DNA of 64,000 nucleotides from Rhodocyclaceae bacterium UBA1310 (GTDB lineage: Bacteria > Pseudomonadota > Gammaproteobacteria > Burkholderiales > Rhodocyclaceae), in the NCBI GenBank assembly GCA_002307175.1, contig DBTS01000098.1, positions 1 to 64,000 of the forward strand. The letters run 5' to 3'. The translations under genes and the position numbers were made by a program. The notes under the pieces are model-generated. The model was not told the DNA's origin and made no database searches. It saw nothing but the letters and a program-made list of their open reading frames with translations. This document shows positions 25,552 to 34,671 of this stretch, piece after piece; the stretch's first letter is position 1; each line of letters starts with the position of its first letter.

Positions 25552-26490
25552 TTACAGGCTTTCCAGTGCGAGGATCACCTGTTCGGGGATGTCGTATTGG
25601 GCCTGATGCGCAATCTCCACCATGCAGGTAGGGCTGGTGACATTGATCTCGGTGAGGTGCCCACCGATCATGTCCAGGCCAACGATGAGCAGGCCGCGCT
25701 GCCACAGGATCGGTGCCAGGGTTTCGGCGATTTCACGTTCCCGTGCGGTCAGTGGCATGGCTACGCCGGTGCCGCCAGCCGCCAGATTGCCGCGGGTTTC
25801 ACCGGATTTCGGAATCCGCGCCAGGCACCAGGGCATCACCTTGCCGGCGACGAGGAGAACGCGCTTGTCACCTTCGCTGATGGCTGGCAGATAACGTTGC
25901 GCCATGATCGTGCGCTGACCGTTATCGCCCACGGCCTCAATGATGGCGTTGCGGTTCGGGTCATTGTGGCGGACGCGGAAGATGCCGCTGCCGCCCATCC
26001 CGTCAAGCGGCTTGAGGATCACGTCGCCAAGCTCGTCGATGAATGCCTGGATGCTTGTCGTGTCCCGCGCAATCAGGGTGGTCGGCGTGAATTGCGGAAA
26101 CTCTGCAATCGAAACCTTTTCCGAATGATCCCGGATGGCCTGCGGATTGTTGAAGACGTGCGCACCCTGCAAAGCCGCGCGTTCAAGCATCCAGGTGGCG
26201 GTGACGTACTCGGCATCGAAAGGCGGGTCCTGGCGCATCAGGATAGCGTCGAACGCTGTCAGTGGCCGGGTCACCGCGCTGCCATTCACCGTGTACCAGC
26301 TCGCATCATCGTCGCTGACCGCCAGCGGGGTGCTCAGGGCGCTTACCACGCCATCCCGGATGAGCAGATGCTGGCGCATGATGGCGAAAATTTCGTGCCC
26401 GCGCTTCTGACCTGCGCGCATCATGGCGACACTGGAGTCCTTGTAGGGCTTGAGCTTGTCGAGCGGGTCAACAATGAATGCTATCTTCAT
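25552..26490 (-). CDS. gshB: glutathione synthetase
   Basis: 312 residues of the ATP-grasp GshB family (E. coli 316). It joins gamma-glutamylcysteine and glycine in the cytoplasm. Family segments include 'IMRQDPPFDAEY', 'NNPQAIRDHSEK', 'ILKPLDGMGGSGIFRV' (ATP-binding lysine and glycine loop near residue 160) and 'INVTSPTCMVEI' near the end. Its ATG overlaps the gshA stop by four bases (ATGA), so the two are translationally coupled. Confidence 0.95.
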   Translation of the reverse strand: MKIAFIVDPLDKLKPYKDSSVAMMRAGQKRGHEIFAIMRQHLLIRDGVVSALSTPLAVSDDDASWYTVNGSAVTRPLTAFDAILMRQDPPFDAEYVTATWMLERAALQGAHVFNNPQAIRDHSEKVSIAEFPQFTPTTLIARDTTSIQAFIDELGDVILKPLDGMGGSGIFRVRHNDPNRNAIIEAVGDNGQRTIMAQRYLPAISEGDKRVLLVAGKVMPWCLARIPKSGETRGNLAAGGTGVAMPLTAREREIAETLAPILWQRGLLIVGLDMIGGHLTEINVTSPTCMVEIAHQAQYDIPEQVILALESL

Positions 26491-27779
26491 GCCTCAACCT
26501 CTTCCGCAGGCGCGGTCTGTTCGATTTCCAGTGAGGCTGCCAGCAGGGCCAGCCGCGCAATCACGCCGTAGGCGTAGAAACGGTTGGGTGCTGCATCGAC
26601 AGCCTTCTTGCAGTCCGGCACGTTGCAACAGGCTTCAAATGCCAGCGGCTCGAAGTGCATGCCTGGGGCATTGAGATTTTCATCGCGGCCTCGATCCTTG
26701 TGGACACGATAGAAGCCACCGATCACATAATGGTCCATCATGTAGACCACTGGTTCGGCCACGCCACCATTCACGGTTTCAAGGGTATGCACGCCTTCCT
26801 GGATGATCACTTCGGAGACCTGCAGGCCCTCCTTGACCACACTCATCTTGTTGCGCTGGCGCCGGTTCAGGCCGATCACCTCACTGGCGTCGCGTACCGT
26901 CATCACGCCCATGCCGTAGGTGCCGGCATCGGCCTTGACCACCACGAACGGCGTCTCCTCAATGCCGTACTCGGCGTATTTGGCGCGGATCTTGGTGAGC
27001 AGGCTGTCGACTTCGGCTGCCAGGCGCTCTTCACCGGTACGCTCGTGGAAGTCGATTTCTCCGCAACGGCCGAAATAGGGGTTGACCAGCCAGGGGTCGA
27101 TGCCGAGCAGATGGCCAAAATCGTTCGCCACCTGATCATAGGCGGCAAAGTGTGTCGATTTGCGGCGCGTGGCCCAGCCAGCGTGGATCGGTGGCAGCAG
27201 CCACTGTTCGTCAAGACCTTGCAGGATGGCGGGAGCGCCAGCCGAGAGGTCATTGTTGAGCAATACCGTACAGGGATCGAAATCCTTCAGGCCAAGGCGG
27301 TTGCCGCTGCGTACCAGGGGCTCAAGCAGCAGTTCGCTGCCGTCGGGCAGGCTGAGCGGTGTCGGTGCGGTGACATCGGCCAGGAGCGAGCCGATACGCA
27401 CTTCCAGTCCGGCCAGGCGCAGAATCTCCGCCAGGCGTGCCACGTTCTGCAGGTAATACTGGTTGCGTGTATGGTTTTCCGGCACCAGCAGCAGGCGCTT
27501 GGCGTTCGGGCAGATGCGTTCGACTGCAGCGTGGGCTGCCTGAACACACAGCGGCATCACGTCAGCACTCAGATTGTTGAAGCCGCCCGGGAACAGGTTC
27601 ATGTCTACCGGTGCGAGCTTGAAGCCGCTGTTGCGCAGATCAACCGAGCCATAAAAGGGGGGCACATGTTCCAGCCACTCGCTGCGGAACCACTGTTCGA
27701 TGCGCGTGGCGTTGTCGAGCAGGCCACGTTCGAGGTCCAGCAGGGGGCCGGAGAGGGCTGTTTTGAGATGGGGCACCAT
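26487..27779 (-). CDS. gshA: glutamate-cysteine ligase, Acidithiobacillus-type family
   Basis: 430 residues from the ATG at 27779. It makes gamma-glutamylcysteine, the first step of glutathione synthesis. The sequence belongs to the proteobacterial class typified by the A. ferrooxidans enzyme, not the E. coli GshA class; recognisable blocks are 'PVDMNLFPGGFNNLS', 'ADAGTYGMGVMTV' and 'YMMDHYVIGGFYR'. A 35-codon upstream extension to 27884 has no support. It is the first gene of gshA-gshB and diverges from ribB. Confidence 0.92.
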   Translation of the reverse strand: MVPHLKTALSGPLLDLERGLLDNATRIEQWFRSEWLEHVPPFYGSVDLRNSGFKLAPVDMNLFPGGFNNLSADVMPLCVQAAHAAVERICPNAKRLLLVPENHTRNQYYLQNVARLAEILRLAGLEVRIGSLLADVTAPTPLSLPDGSELLLEPLVRSGNRLGLKDFDPCTVLLNNDLSAGAPAILQGLDEQWLLPPIHAGWATRRKSTHFAAYDQVANDFGHLLGIDPWLVNPYFGRCGEIDFHERTGEERLAAEVDSLLTKIRAKYAEYGIEETPFVVVKADAGTYGMGVMTVRDASEVIGLNRRQRNKMSVVKEGLQVSEVIIQEGVHTLETVNGGVAEPVVYMMDHYVIGGFYRVHKDRGRDENLNAPGMHFEPLAFEACCNVPDCKKAVDAAPNRFYAYGVIARLALLAASLEIEQTAPAEEVEA

Positions 27780-28267
27780 GGCAGTCTTTCTCTTTATTTT
27801 GGGGACGCCCGATAGTACTCCAAACCGCCTGAATTGATCTTGAGGGTGGTTTGGAGGCTGTCGCAGGCAGGCGTCGGTAGGCAAAGCGGAATTTCGCGCA
27901 GCACTTGCGGTGTGCTGCCGAAGCTGTTTGGATGCGTAAAGCAGGCAGTGGTTCCGGATTGATCAAGCGTAGCGCAAGAACCCCGATTACGCGCTACGCA
28001 CGCGCGACCATACATATACAGACAGACAGGCGCCTGTGGTGGCGGGCTTCGGGGCAGCAAGACAGGTATAGGCGAAAAAATGCAGGGAATCGCGTAAAAT
28101 TAGCGGGGATATGGGAGCAAATCGGCAGGATTCCAATTTCCCCTGGCCGGTCATGCATGTTTGCGCAGAGTATTCTGTGCGACATTTCCTTCAACGAAGC
28201 AACCCGTCGGGCTGACGGTCGCTGGTTTTGCAGCGACCTGGGCAGGCGACGTGCGAGATTCAATTCA
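27780..28267. other. divergent gshA-ribB intergenic region
   Basis: 488 bases without a supported gene; an open frame running into ribB from 27905 is Arg-rich and has no family likeness. I looked for the FMN (RFN) riboswitch that often precedes ribBA genes and did not see its conserved GGGGC/CCGGCGGT blocks. A hairpin GTCGCTG-GTTTTG-CAGCGAC lies at 28218-28237, 30 bases before ribB. Confidence 0.5.
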
Positions 28268-29386
28268 ATGACCCAGAATAATCCTCCAAGCGTTCTCTCG
28301 CCCATTCGCGACATTGTTGAAGATATCCGTGCTGGTCGCATGGTTATTCTGATTGACGATGAAGATCGCGAAAACGAAGGCGATATCGTAATCGCCGCCC
28401 AGCACATCACGCCGGAAGCGATCAACTTCATGGCCAAGCATGCGCGCGGACTGATCTGTCTGACCCTGACCGAAGAACGCTGCCGGCAACTGGGCCTGAA
28501 CCCCATGGCGCGCGATAACCGCAGCCAGTTCTCAACGGCGTTCACGGTTTCAATCGAAGCTGCCGAGGGCGTGACAACCGGTATTTCCGCCGCGGACCGG
28601 GCCCACACGGTACAGACCGCGATCGCCAAGCACGCCCGCCCTGCCGATATCGTGCAGCCTGGGCATGTGTTTCCGATCATGGCGCGTCCGGGCGGTGTGC
28701 TTGTGCGTGCCGGGCATACCGAAGCCGGCTGCGATCTGGGACGTCTTGCCGGTCTGGAGCCGGCAGCCGTGATCTGTGAGATCATGAACGAAGATGGCAG
28801 CATGGCACGCCTGCCCGATCTGGTGCCGTTTGCACAGCAGCATGGTTTGAAGATCGGGGCGATCCGTGATTTGATCCACTACCGCTCAGCCGTGGAAAAA
28901 CTCGTCGAACGTGTGGCTGACAAGGCCGTGCAGACCGCACATGGAGAATTCCGGCTGGCGGCATTTGCCGATCAGGCTTCGGGAGACATCCATCTGGTCA
29001 TGTACAAGGGCGAGATCAAGCCCGATGTCGAGACCCTGGTGCGCGTGCATGAACCTGTCTCCGTGCTGGACTTTCTGGATCCGGCAGGCAGCCGCCACAC
29101 GTTTACGATTGATGATGCACTTGCGCGCATTGCCCAGCATGGGCATGGCGTGCTGATCATGCTGCGGCGCCCCGAGACGGCGCATGAAATGCTCGTGGCG
29201 CTTGGCGCACAGGAAGAGGAAAAGAAACCGGCGGATCGCTGGGATCCACGTCTTTTTGGCATCGGCGCGCAGATCCTGCGCGATCTGGGCGTTGGCAAGA
29301 TGCGGCTGCTGGCCCACGCCCGGCGCATCCCGAACATGACTGGTTTTGGCCTGGAAGTGACAGGCTATGAAGCACCGAACAACTGA
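28268..29386 (+). CDS. ribB: 3,4-dihydroxy-2-butanone-4-phosphate synthase fused to a degenerate GTP cyclohydrolase II domain (RibBX type)
   Basis: 372 residues. The N-terminal half is a complete RibB: DDEDRENEGD near residues 28-37 (Mg and substrate acids) and HTEAGCDL near 150, converting ribulose 5-phosphate to DHBP for riboflavin. The C-terminal half aligns with RibA in order but lacks its zinc motif (C...GSLRCDCG type): the matching place reads VRVHEPVSVLDFLDPAGS with no Cys. It is therefore probably not a cyclohydrolase. Such RibB-RibA-like fusions (RibBX) are known in Proteobacteria; a separate ribA is expected elsewhere. The ATG at 28268 is chosen because similarity begins there. First gene of the rib operon. 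Confidence 0.9.
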   Translation: MTQNNPPSVLSPIRDIVEDIRAGRMVILIDDEDRENEGDIVIAAQHITPEAINFMAKHARGLICLTLTEERCRQLGLNPMARDNRSQFSTAFTVSIEAAEGVTTGISAADRAHTVQTAIAKHARPADIVQPGHVFPIMARPGGVLVRAGHTEAGCDLGRLAGLEPAAVICEIMNEDGSMARLPDLVPFAQQHGLKIGAIRDLIHYRSAVEKLVERVADKAVQTAHGEFRLAAFADQASGDIHLVMYKGEIKPDVETLVRVHEPVSVLDFLDPAGSRHTFTIDDALARIAQHGHGVLIMLRRPETAHEMLVALGAQEEEKKPADRWDPRLFGIGAQILRDLGVGKMRLLAHARRIPNMTGFGLEVTGYEAPNN

Positions 29387-29402
29387 ATCAGGAACTGACG
29401 AT

Positions 29403-29876
29403 ATGTCCCGTTTTGAAAATATCCCTGAAATCCACCAGGACCTGCAAGGCAAGAATCTGCGTATCGGCATCGTGGTGGGCCGTTTCAACTCCAACATCGG
29501 TGAAGGCCTGCTGGGCTCCTGTATCACCGAGTTGCTCAAGCGCGGCGTCAACCCCGAAAACATTCTGATCTGCAAGGTGCCCGGAGCCCTCGAAATGCCG
29601 CTGACGCTCAAGACAATGGCTACCAGCGGGCGCTACGATGCACTGGTTGCCCTGGGCGCCGTGATTCGTGGCGATACCTATCACTTTGAAATCGTTTCAA
29701 ACGACATGTCTGCCGGCATCATGCGCGTGCAGCTTGATACCGGTGTGCCGATCGCCAATGGCGTGTTGACCACCAATACTGATGAGCAGGCTGAAGTCCG
29801 CATGGAAGTGAAGGGACGCGAATGTGCCGAAGCTGCCATCGAAATGACCAATCTGCTGAGGACTCTGAGCGCATGA
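29403..29876 (+). CDS. ribH: 6,7-dimethyl-8-ribityllumazine synthase
   Basis: 157 residues, typical lumazine synthase. It condenses DHBP with 5-amino-6-ribitylaminouracil. Motifs: 'GRFNSNIG' near 25, 'VPGALEMP' near 60, and 'GAVIRGDTYHFEIV' near 85, which contains the active-site His. The ATG at 29403 follows AGGAAC. It comes 16 bases after ribB and overlaps nusB by four bases. Confidence 0.96.
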   Translation: MSRFENIPEIHQDLQGKNLRIGIVVGRFNSNIGEGLLGSCITELLKRGVNPENILICKVPGALEMPLTLKTMATSGRYDALVALGAVIRGDTYHFEIVSNDMSAGIMRVQLDTGVPIANGVLTTNTDEQAEVRMEVKGRECAEAAIEMTNLLRTLSA

Positions 29877-30352
29877 GCGACGACCAAACCAAAGAAACCC
29901 CCAAGACGCCGCGTCGTCTGGCACGTGAAGTCGCGATGCAGGGGCTGTACCAGTGGCGCATGACGGGCAATTCGCTGCCGGTGATTGAGGAAAACCTCGA
30001 AACTGACAGTGAAGAATGGGCGCGTGCCGACAAACCGCTGGCCCTCGTGCTGTTGCGTGGTGCCGTCGAGAATGCTGATGAACTGGAATCGGCAGTTGCT
30101 GCGTTCATTGATCGCCCGCTGGAGGATATCTCCCCGATCGAACGTGCGATTCTGCTGCTGGGGGCCTACGAGCTCACACACCGGATCGAAACCCCTTATC
30201 GCGTTGTCATCAATGAGGCGATTGAACTTGCCAAGTCCTTTGGTGGCACGGATGGGCATCGCTATGTGAACGGCGTGCTCGACAAATTTGCGCCCGGCGT
30301 GCGGGCTGCCGAGGTGGAACATGCTGCCCGGCACAAGGGCAGGAAGGCCTGA
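29873..30352 (+). CDS. nusB: transcription antitermination factor NusB
   Basis: 159 residues of the all-helical NusB fold; it binds boxA RNA with S10 in rRNA antitermination. Typical blocks are 'RRLAREVAMQGLYQW' near residue 15 and 'INEAIELAKSFGGTDGHRYV' near 110, ending in 'NGVLDKFA'. The start overlaps the ribH stop (ATGA). The ribH-nusB-thiL order is common in Proteobacteria. Confidence 0.95.
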   Translation: MSDDQTKETPKTPRRLAREVAMQGLYQWRMTGNSLPVIEENLETDSEEWARADKPLALVLLRGAVENADELESAVAAFIDRPLEDISPIERAILLLGAYELTHRIETPYRVVINEAIELAKSFGGTDGHRYVNGVLDKFAPGVRAAEVEHAARHKGRKA

Positions 30353-30409
30353 AGGCAGTGGCCGCCGGCCCCTGTGTCCGAACCATGAATCTCCGCGGGG
30401 TGCCTCTGC

Positions 30410-31369
30410 ATGCCAGGTGAGTTCGATCTGATCCGTCGGTATTTCCATGCCCACACCACCCACACTGTTCTCGGCGTGGGTGATGATGGTGCCCTGTTGC
30501 AGCCACGGCCAGACATGCAGCTGGTGGTATCGACCGATATGCTGGTGTCGGGAACCCATTTTTTTGCGGATGCCGATCCATTCCTGCTGGGCTGGAAGAC
30601 CGCCGCGGTGAATGTTTCGGATATGGCGGCGATGGGAGCCAATCCGCGCTGGATCACCCTGGCCCTGGCCCTGCCGGCAATTGATGAACCCTGGCTGGGC
30701 GGTTTTGCACGTGGGTTCCGGGATTGCTGTGAAGCCTACTGTGTGGACTGGATCGGTGGCGACACCACGCGCGGCCCACTGAATCTGTGTGCCACGGTAT
30801 TTGGCGAAGTTCCTGCCGGCGAGGCAATCCGGCGCGATGGGGCTTTGCATGGTGATGATATCTGGGTTTCCGGATGGCCCGGCATGGCGGCCTTGGGGCT
30901 GGGGCAGCTGCGCGGCGAGCTGCAGCTCCTGAGTGGCTGGGAAGAATCCTGCCTGGAGCGCCTGCACCGGCCGATGCCACGTGTGGCGCTGGGGATTGCC
31001 CTGCGCGGCATTGCCACGGCAATGCTGGATATTTCGGATGGTCTTCTTGGCGATCTGTCACACATTCTCGATGCGTCCGGTGTGGGCGCGATGATTGAAG
31101 AGACGGCGCTGCCTGTGGAAACGCTGCTGGCAGCCTGCAAGCGCACCGAGCAGGTCATGGCTGCCTTGCTCGGTGGCGGTGACGATTATGAATTGCTGTT
31201 CTGTGCGCCGCGCGAGAGGCGCGGGCAGGTCGAAGCACTGGCACGGCACCTGGAATTGCCGCTGAATCGCATTGGGCGGATTCTCGACAAGAGTGGCCTA
31301 TGGATACAGCGGGGGAATGGCGTTTGTGAAGCCATCAGTGTGCAGGGCTTCGATCATTTCAAGAGTTGA
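30410..31369 (+). CDS. thiL: thiamine-monophosphate kinase
   Basis: 319 residues. ThiL phosphorylates thiamine phosphate to the diphosphate cofactor. Marks: 'GEFDLI' start, 'GVGDDGALL' near 24, 'STDMLVSGTHF' near 40, 'GGDTTRG' near 120, 'LDISDGLLGD' near 205 and 'GGGDDYELLF' near 255. It begins 57 bases after nusB in the same operon. Confidence 0.95.
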   Translation: MPGEFDLIRRYFHAHTTHTVLGVGDDGALLQPRPDMQLVVSTDMLVSGTHFFADADPFLLGWKTAAVNVSDMAAMGANPRWITLALALPAIDEPWLGGFARGFRDCCEAYCVDWIGGDTTRGPLNLCATVFGEVPAGEAIRRDGALHGDDIWVSGWPGMAALGLGQLRGELQLLSGWEESCLERLHRPMPRVALGIALRGIATAMLDISDGLLGDLSHILDASGVGAMIEETALPVETLLAACKRTEQVMAALLGGGDDYELLFCAPRERRGQVEALARHLELPLNRIGRILDKSGLWIQRGNGVCEAISVQGFDHFKS

Positions 31370-31371
31370 GC

Positions 31372-31860
31372 ATGCGTCCTAGCCTTCGATTGCTGGTTTC
31401 CCATCCCGCACACTTTCTCTCGCTCGGTCTGGGCTCCGGTCTGGCACCCAAGGCACCGGGTACGTTCGGCAGCTTTGCGGCGTGGCTGGTGTACATCCTT
31501 CTTGCGGCGCTGCTGCCGGCGGTGCCTGCATGGCTTACCTGGGCCGCACTGTTGCTGGCCTTTGTGGTCGGGGTGTTGTGTATCCCGAAAACCGGACAAG
31601 CGCTGGGCGAGGTCGATCACGGGGCTATCGTCTGGGATGAGTTTGTCGCCGTTTGGCTCGTGCTGCTGTGTCTGCCTGCAGGCTGGTGGTGGCAACTGTC
31701 GGGTGTGCTGGTGTTCCGCTTCTTCGATATTCTCAAACCCTGGCCGATCCGGGTAGCAGATGCACGGCTGAAAAATGGCTTTGGGGTCATGTTCGATGAT
31801 CTCCTGGCCGCCGGGTATACACTGCTGTGCTTATTGCTGATCGCCAGGCTATTGCCATGA
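31372..31860 (+). CDS. pgpA: phosphatidylglycerophosphatase A
   Basis: 162 residues with about four membrane helices. It removes phosphate from phosphatidylglycerol phosphate in the inner membrane. Family motifs: 'GSGLAPKAPGTFGS' near residues 20-33 and 'VWDEFVAVWL' near 87. ATG at 31372, two bases past the thiL stop, with AAGAG upstream. Its stop overlaps the next start. Confidence 0.93.
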   Translation: MRPSLRLLVSHPAHFLSLGLGSGLAPKAPGTFGSFAAWLVYILLAALLPAVPAWLTWAALLLAFVVGVLCIPKTGQALGEVDHGAIVWDEFVAVWLVLLCLPAGWWWQLSGVLVFRFFDILKPWPIRVADARLKNGFGVMFDDLLAAGYTLLCLLLIARLLP

Positions 31861-32423
31861 ACACGCAGGCTGTGCTGGATTTCATCCTGACGCTCGACGG
31901 GCTCAAGGCTGTCGAGCGGCGTACCGTACCCTCAGGCATGAGTCGCCGTGAAAACAGTGCCGAACATAGCTGGCATGGTGCGATGTGTGCGCTGTTGCTG
32001 GCCGATGAATGCGCTTTCGCGGTGGACGTCAAGCATGCGGCGCTGCTCTTCCTGATGCATGACGTGCCGGAAATCGGCTGTGGCGACACGTTCATTTATG
32101 CACCTGAGCGTGAGGATGCCGCGCAGCGTGAAGCCGCTGCGCTGGAGCTACTGCTTGCAACATTGCCCGGCCACACTGTCAAAAACCTGCGCGAGCTGTG
32201 GCAGGAGTTTACCGCCAACCAGACGCCCGAGGCGCGCTATGCCAATGCGCTGGATCGCCTCATGCCGCTGTTGCATAACCTCAGTCATGACGGGTTGGGC
32301 TGGCGCGAGCATGGTGTGAGGCTTGAGCAGATCCTTGAGCGTACTGTGCAGCTCGGCGAGGTGTTGCCGAAAATCTGGGCAATCCTGCGTCCGCGTATCG
32401 AAAACCATTTTTCCGGAGCATGA
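31857..32423 (+). CDS. HD domain phosphohydrolase
   Basis: 188 residues. Metal-binding HD pattern: His in SAEHSWH (about residue 33), then HD in LMHDVPE (about 68-69) and a later Asp in ALDRLMPL. The family includes YfbR-type 5'-deoxynucleotidases, which is the nearest guess, but the substrate is not certain. It overlaps pgpA by four bases (ATGA) and pncC by four bases, so it is expressed with them. Confidence 0.85.
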   Translation: MNTQAVLDFILTLDGLKAVERRTVPSGMSRRENSAEHSWHGAMCALLLADECAFAVDVKHAALLFLMHDVPEIGCGDTFIYAPEREDAAQREAAALELLLATLPGHTVKNLRELWQEFTANQTPEARYANALDRLMPLLHNLSHDGLGWREHGVRLEQILERTVQLGEVLPKIWAILRPRIENHFSGA

Positions 32424-32920
32424 TGATGGAAGAATTTTACGAACTGGCCCAGCAGGTGGGGGCTGCCTTGCTGGCGCGCCAATGGCAGCTGGCAACAGCT
32501 GAATCGTGTACAGGCGGCATGGTCAGTGCGGCGGTAACCGAGGTGGCCGGTTCCAGTGCATGGTTTGATCGCGCTTTTGTCACCTATTCCAATGAAGCCA
32601 AGGTTGGCCTGCTTGATGTGTCCCAGCTGACGCTGCATGCGCATGGTGCGGTCAGCGAGCAGACCGTGCGAGAAATGCTCGCTGGCGCACTGGCACACTC
32701 ACTGGCGCATGTTGCGGTGGCGATTTCCGGGATTGCCGGCCCTGCCGGTGGCACTTCGGAAAAGCCGGTCGGCACGGTCTGCTTTGGCTGGCAGCGGCGC
32801 GGGCTGGCACCTGTCTGTATTACCCGGCATCTGGATGGAGACCGGAGTGCCGTGCGCAAGGCGTCGACGCAGATTGCACTCAACGGCATTCTGGATCTGC
32901 TGGTGCAGCACACCCGATAA
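32420..32920 (+). CDS. pncC: nicotinamide-nucleotide amidohydrolase (CinA C-terminal domain family)
   Basis: 166 residues, the stand-alone CinA C-terminal domain. It hydrolyses nicotinamide mononucleotide to nicotinate mononucleotide and ammonia. Family marks: 'TAESCTGG' near residue 26 (catalytic Ser), 'VTYSNEAKVGLL' near 54 and 'ISGIAGPAGGTSEKPVGTV' near 100. Last gene of the tightly overlapping rib-pnc operon. Confidence 0.93.
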   Translation: MMMEEFYELAQQVGAALLARQWQLATAESCTGGMVSAAVTEVAGSSAWFDRAFVTYSNEAKVGLLDVSQLTLHAHGAVSEQTVREMLAGALAHSLAHVAVAISGIAGPAGGTSEKPVGTVCFGWQRRGLAPVCITRHLDGDRSAVRKASTQIALNGILDLLVQHTR

Positions 32921-33000
32921 TCCCGACAGAAAACTATTTTGTCATGGCGTGAGGATGATATCGTTGTTCATCTTTCAGACCGCCCGGATGTTTCTGTACG

Positions 33001-34614
33001 ATGAATTTTCCGCCATCGGAATCCGCAGCCTTGTGGCAAGAGGCCAGCCGTAGTCTTCTCGCTGAAGACTATGTCTCCGCGCTTGAAACTGCCCGGTCTG
33101 CCGCTGCGCGTTTCCCCGAGCATCCTGTGTTTCAGGAAATCATTGCCGAATGTGCCATTGCACTGGGAGACGATGTTCTGGCAGAGGAAGCCTTGCGCCG
33201 GCTTGTCGTCCTGCAGCCGGGCAATCTGAAAGCACTGAATAATCTGGGCATCCTGTACGACAGGCAGCATCGCCAGGACGAGGCTCTGCAAGTCTATTCA
33301 GCCGCGCTGACGCTGGCACCAGAGGATCCTTCCGTACTCACCAATCTGGGCATCCTGCACGAGCATCGCCAGGATTATGGTCTGGCCGAGCAGCTGCAGC
33401 GACAGGCCAGGGCTTTGGCGCCGCGTTCTGCACAGATCGCCTTGAATCTGGCAGCACTGCTGGCCGGCATGGAGCGTTTCGAGGAGGCTGAAAGCGAGTA
33501 TCGGGCGGCTATCTCCCTGCAGCCGGATTTTGTTCTGGCTTACGCCAATCTGGGCATGATGCTGGCTGACCTGCAGCGTTTCTCCGAGGCCGAAATCGCG
33601 TTTCGTCAGGCAATCCGCCTTGATCCGGGCTATAAGCCCGCCTATACAGGACTGGCGCCGATATTGCTGGCGCAGGGAAATTTTGCGGAAGGCTGGGCCT
33701 GTTTCGAGAAGCGTCAGACCGTGGGGTTTTTCAAACGCTGGTTTGCTGCAGACCCCGCGCGCAGTGCCTGTCGTTACTGGCAGGGAGAGAACCTGGAGGG
33801 GAAATCCATTCTGGTATTTCCCGAGCAGGGGTTTGGTGATGAAATCCAGTTTTCACGCTATTTGCGTCTTCTCAAGGAGCGCGGTGCTGCGCGTATTACG
33901 CAGATATGCTATCCGGAGCAGAAGGGGATCATGGGTTCGCTGTATGGCCCGGATCTGGTGATCAGCCTCCCTGAAGCGGCCCGGCATCGGGAATGCTACG
34001 ACTACTGGACTCTGCTGATGAGCCTCCCCTGTCATCTGGGGACTGAGGTGGACTCGATTCCCGCAGGCATTCCCTATCTTGCGGCAGATGTTGATCTGGT
34101 CAAGGCATGGGAGCCCCGCTTGAAACAGGGGGCAACGCAGGGGCAAACACAGGGTAAAAGGCGGGTGGGCCTGGTCTGGCGCGGCAATCCCAAGCATTCG
34201 AACGATGCCGACCGCTCGCTACCCGGAATCGGTGCATTGGCGCCTTTGTGGTCAATCCCCTGCATTGATTTCATCAGTTTATGTCGCCCGGTGGCAGCGC
34301 ACGCCGAAATGCTGCCTGCAAGCCAGTCTGTGCTGGATCTTGGCAGCGAGCTGCGCGATTTCTCTGATGTGGCAGCCGTGCTGATGCAGCTGGATCTGCT
34401 GATCAGTGTGGATACCGCAACGGCACACCTAGCTGGTGCCCTCGGGGTGCCGTGCTGGGTATTGCTGCCTGATTTCAGAACGGATTGGCGCTGGATGTGG
34501 GATACGCAAAAATCGCCCTGGTATCCGGCGATGAGACTTTTCAGGCAGACCCGGCGGGGCGATTGGCAAGGCCCGGTGCAACGCGTGCGGGATGCATTGG
34601 GCGAGTGGTGCTGA
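33001..34614 (+). CDS. TPR-repeat protein with a C-terminal glycosyltransferase-like (GT9/GT41-type) domain
   Basis: 537 residues. The N-terminal half (about 8-230) is a stack of six or so tetratricopeptide repeats with 'NLGILYDRQHRQDEAL' and 'NLGMMLADLQRFSEAE' units. The C-terminal half has the fold marks of heptosyltransferase-like enzymes: 'GLVWRGNPKHSNDADRS' near 380 and 'SVDTATAHLAGALGVPCWVLL' near 465. No signal peptide, so cytoplasmic. TPR proteins of this architecture are often linked to protein or surface glycosylation. The acceptor is unknown. Confidence 0.82.
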   Translation: MNFPPSESAALWQEASRSLLAEDYVSALETARSAAARFPEHPVFQEIIAECAIALGDDVLAEEALRRLVVLQPGNLKALNNLGILYDRQHRQDEALQVYSAALTLAPEDPSVLTNLGILHEHRQDYGLAEQLQRQARALAPRSAQIALNLAALLAGMERFEEAESEYRAAISLQPDFVLAYANLGMMLADLQRFSEAEIAFRQAIRLDPGYKPAYTGLAPILLAQGNFAEGWACFEKRQTVGFFKRWFAADPARSACRYWQGENLEGKSILVFPEQGFGDEIQFSRYLRLLKERGAARITQICYPEQKGIMGSLYGPDLVISLPEAARHRECYDYWTLLMSLPCHLGTEVDSIPAGIPYLAADVDLVKAWEPRLKQGATQGQTQGKRRVGLVWRGNPKHSNDADRSLPGIGALAPLWSIPCIDFISLCRPVAAHAEMLPASQSVLDLGSELRDFSDVAAVLMQLDLLISVDTATAHLAGALGVPCWVLLPDFRTDWRWMWDTQKSPWYPAMRLFRQTRRGDWQGPVQRVRDALGEWC

Positions 34615-34617
34615 AGG

Positions 34618-34649
34618 CAAAAAAATGGCGGAGAAATCTCTCCGCCATT
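34618..34649 (-). terminator. intrinsic terminator after prmC
   Basis: Perfect 11-bp stem AATGGCGGAGA/TCTCCGCCATT with a 4-base loop. On the minus strand a run of seven or more Ts follows. It ends the hemA-prfA-ppiC-prmC transcript and may also serve the convergent TPR gene. Confidence 0.85.
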
Positions 34650-34671
34650 CCGGGACGGGTGCATTTTGTGT

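Noticed and set aside
27905..28267. In-frame N-terminal extension of ribB
   Set aside because: The added 121 residues have no family likeness and ribB similarity begins at the ATG at 28268.
27780..28267. Possible FMN riboswitch before ribB
   Set aside because: I looked for the conserved RFN blocks and did not find them; only a simple hairpin is present. A covariance search would settle it.
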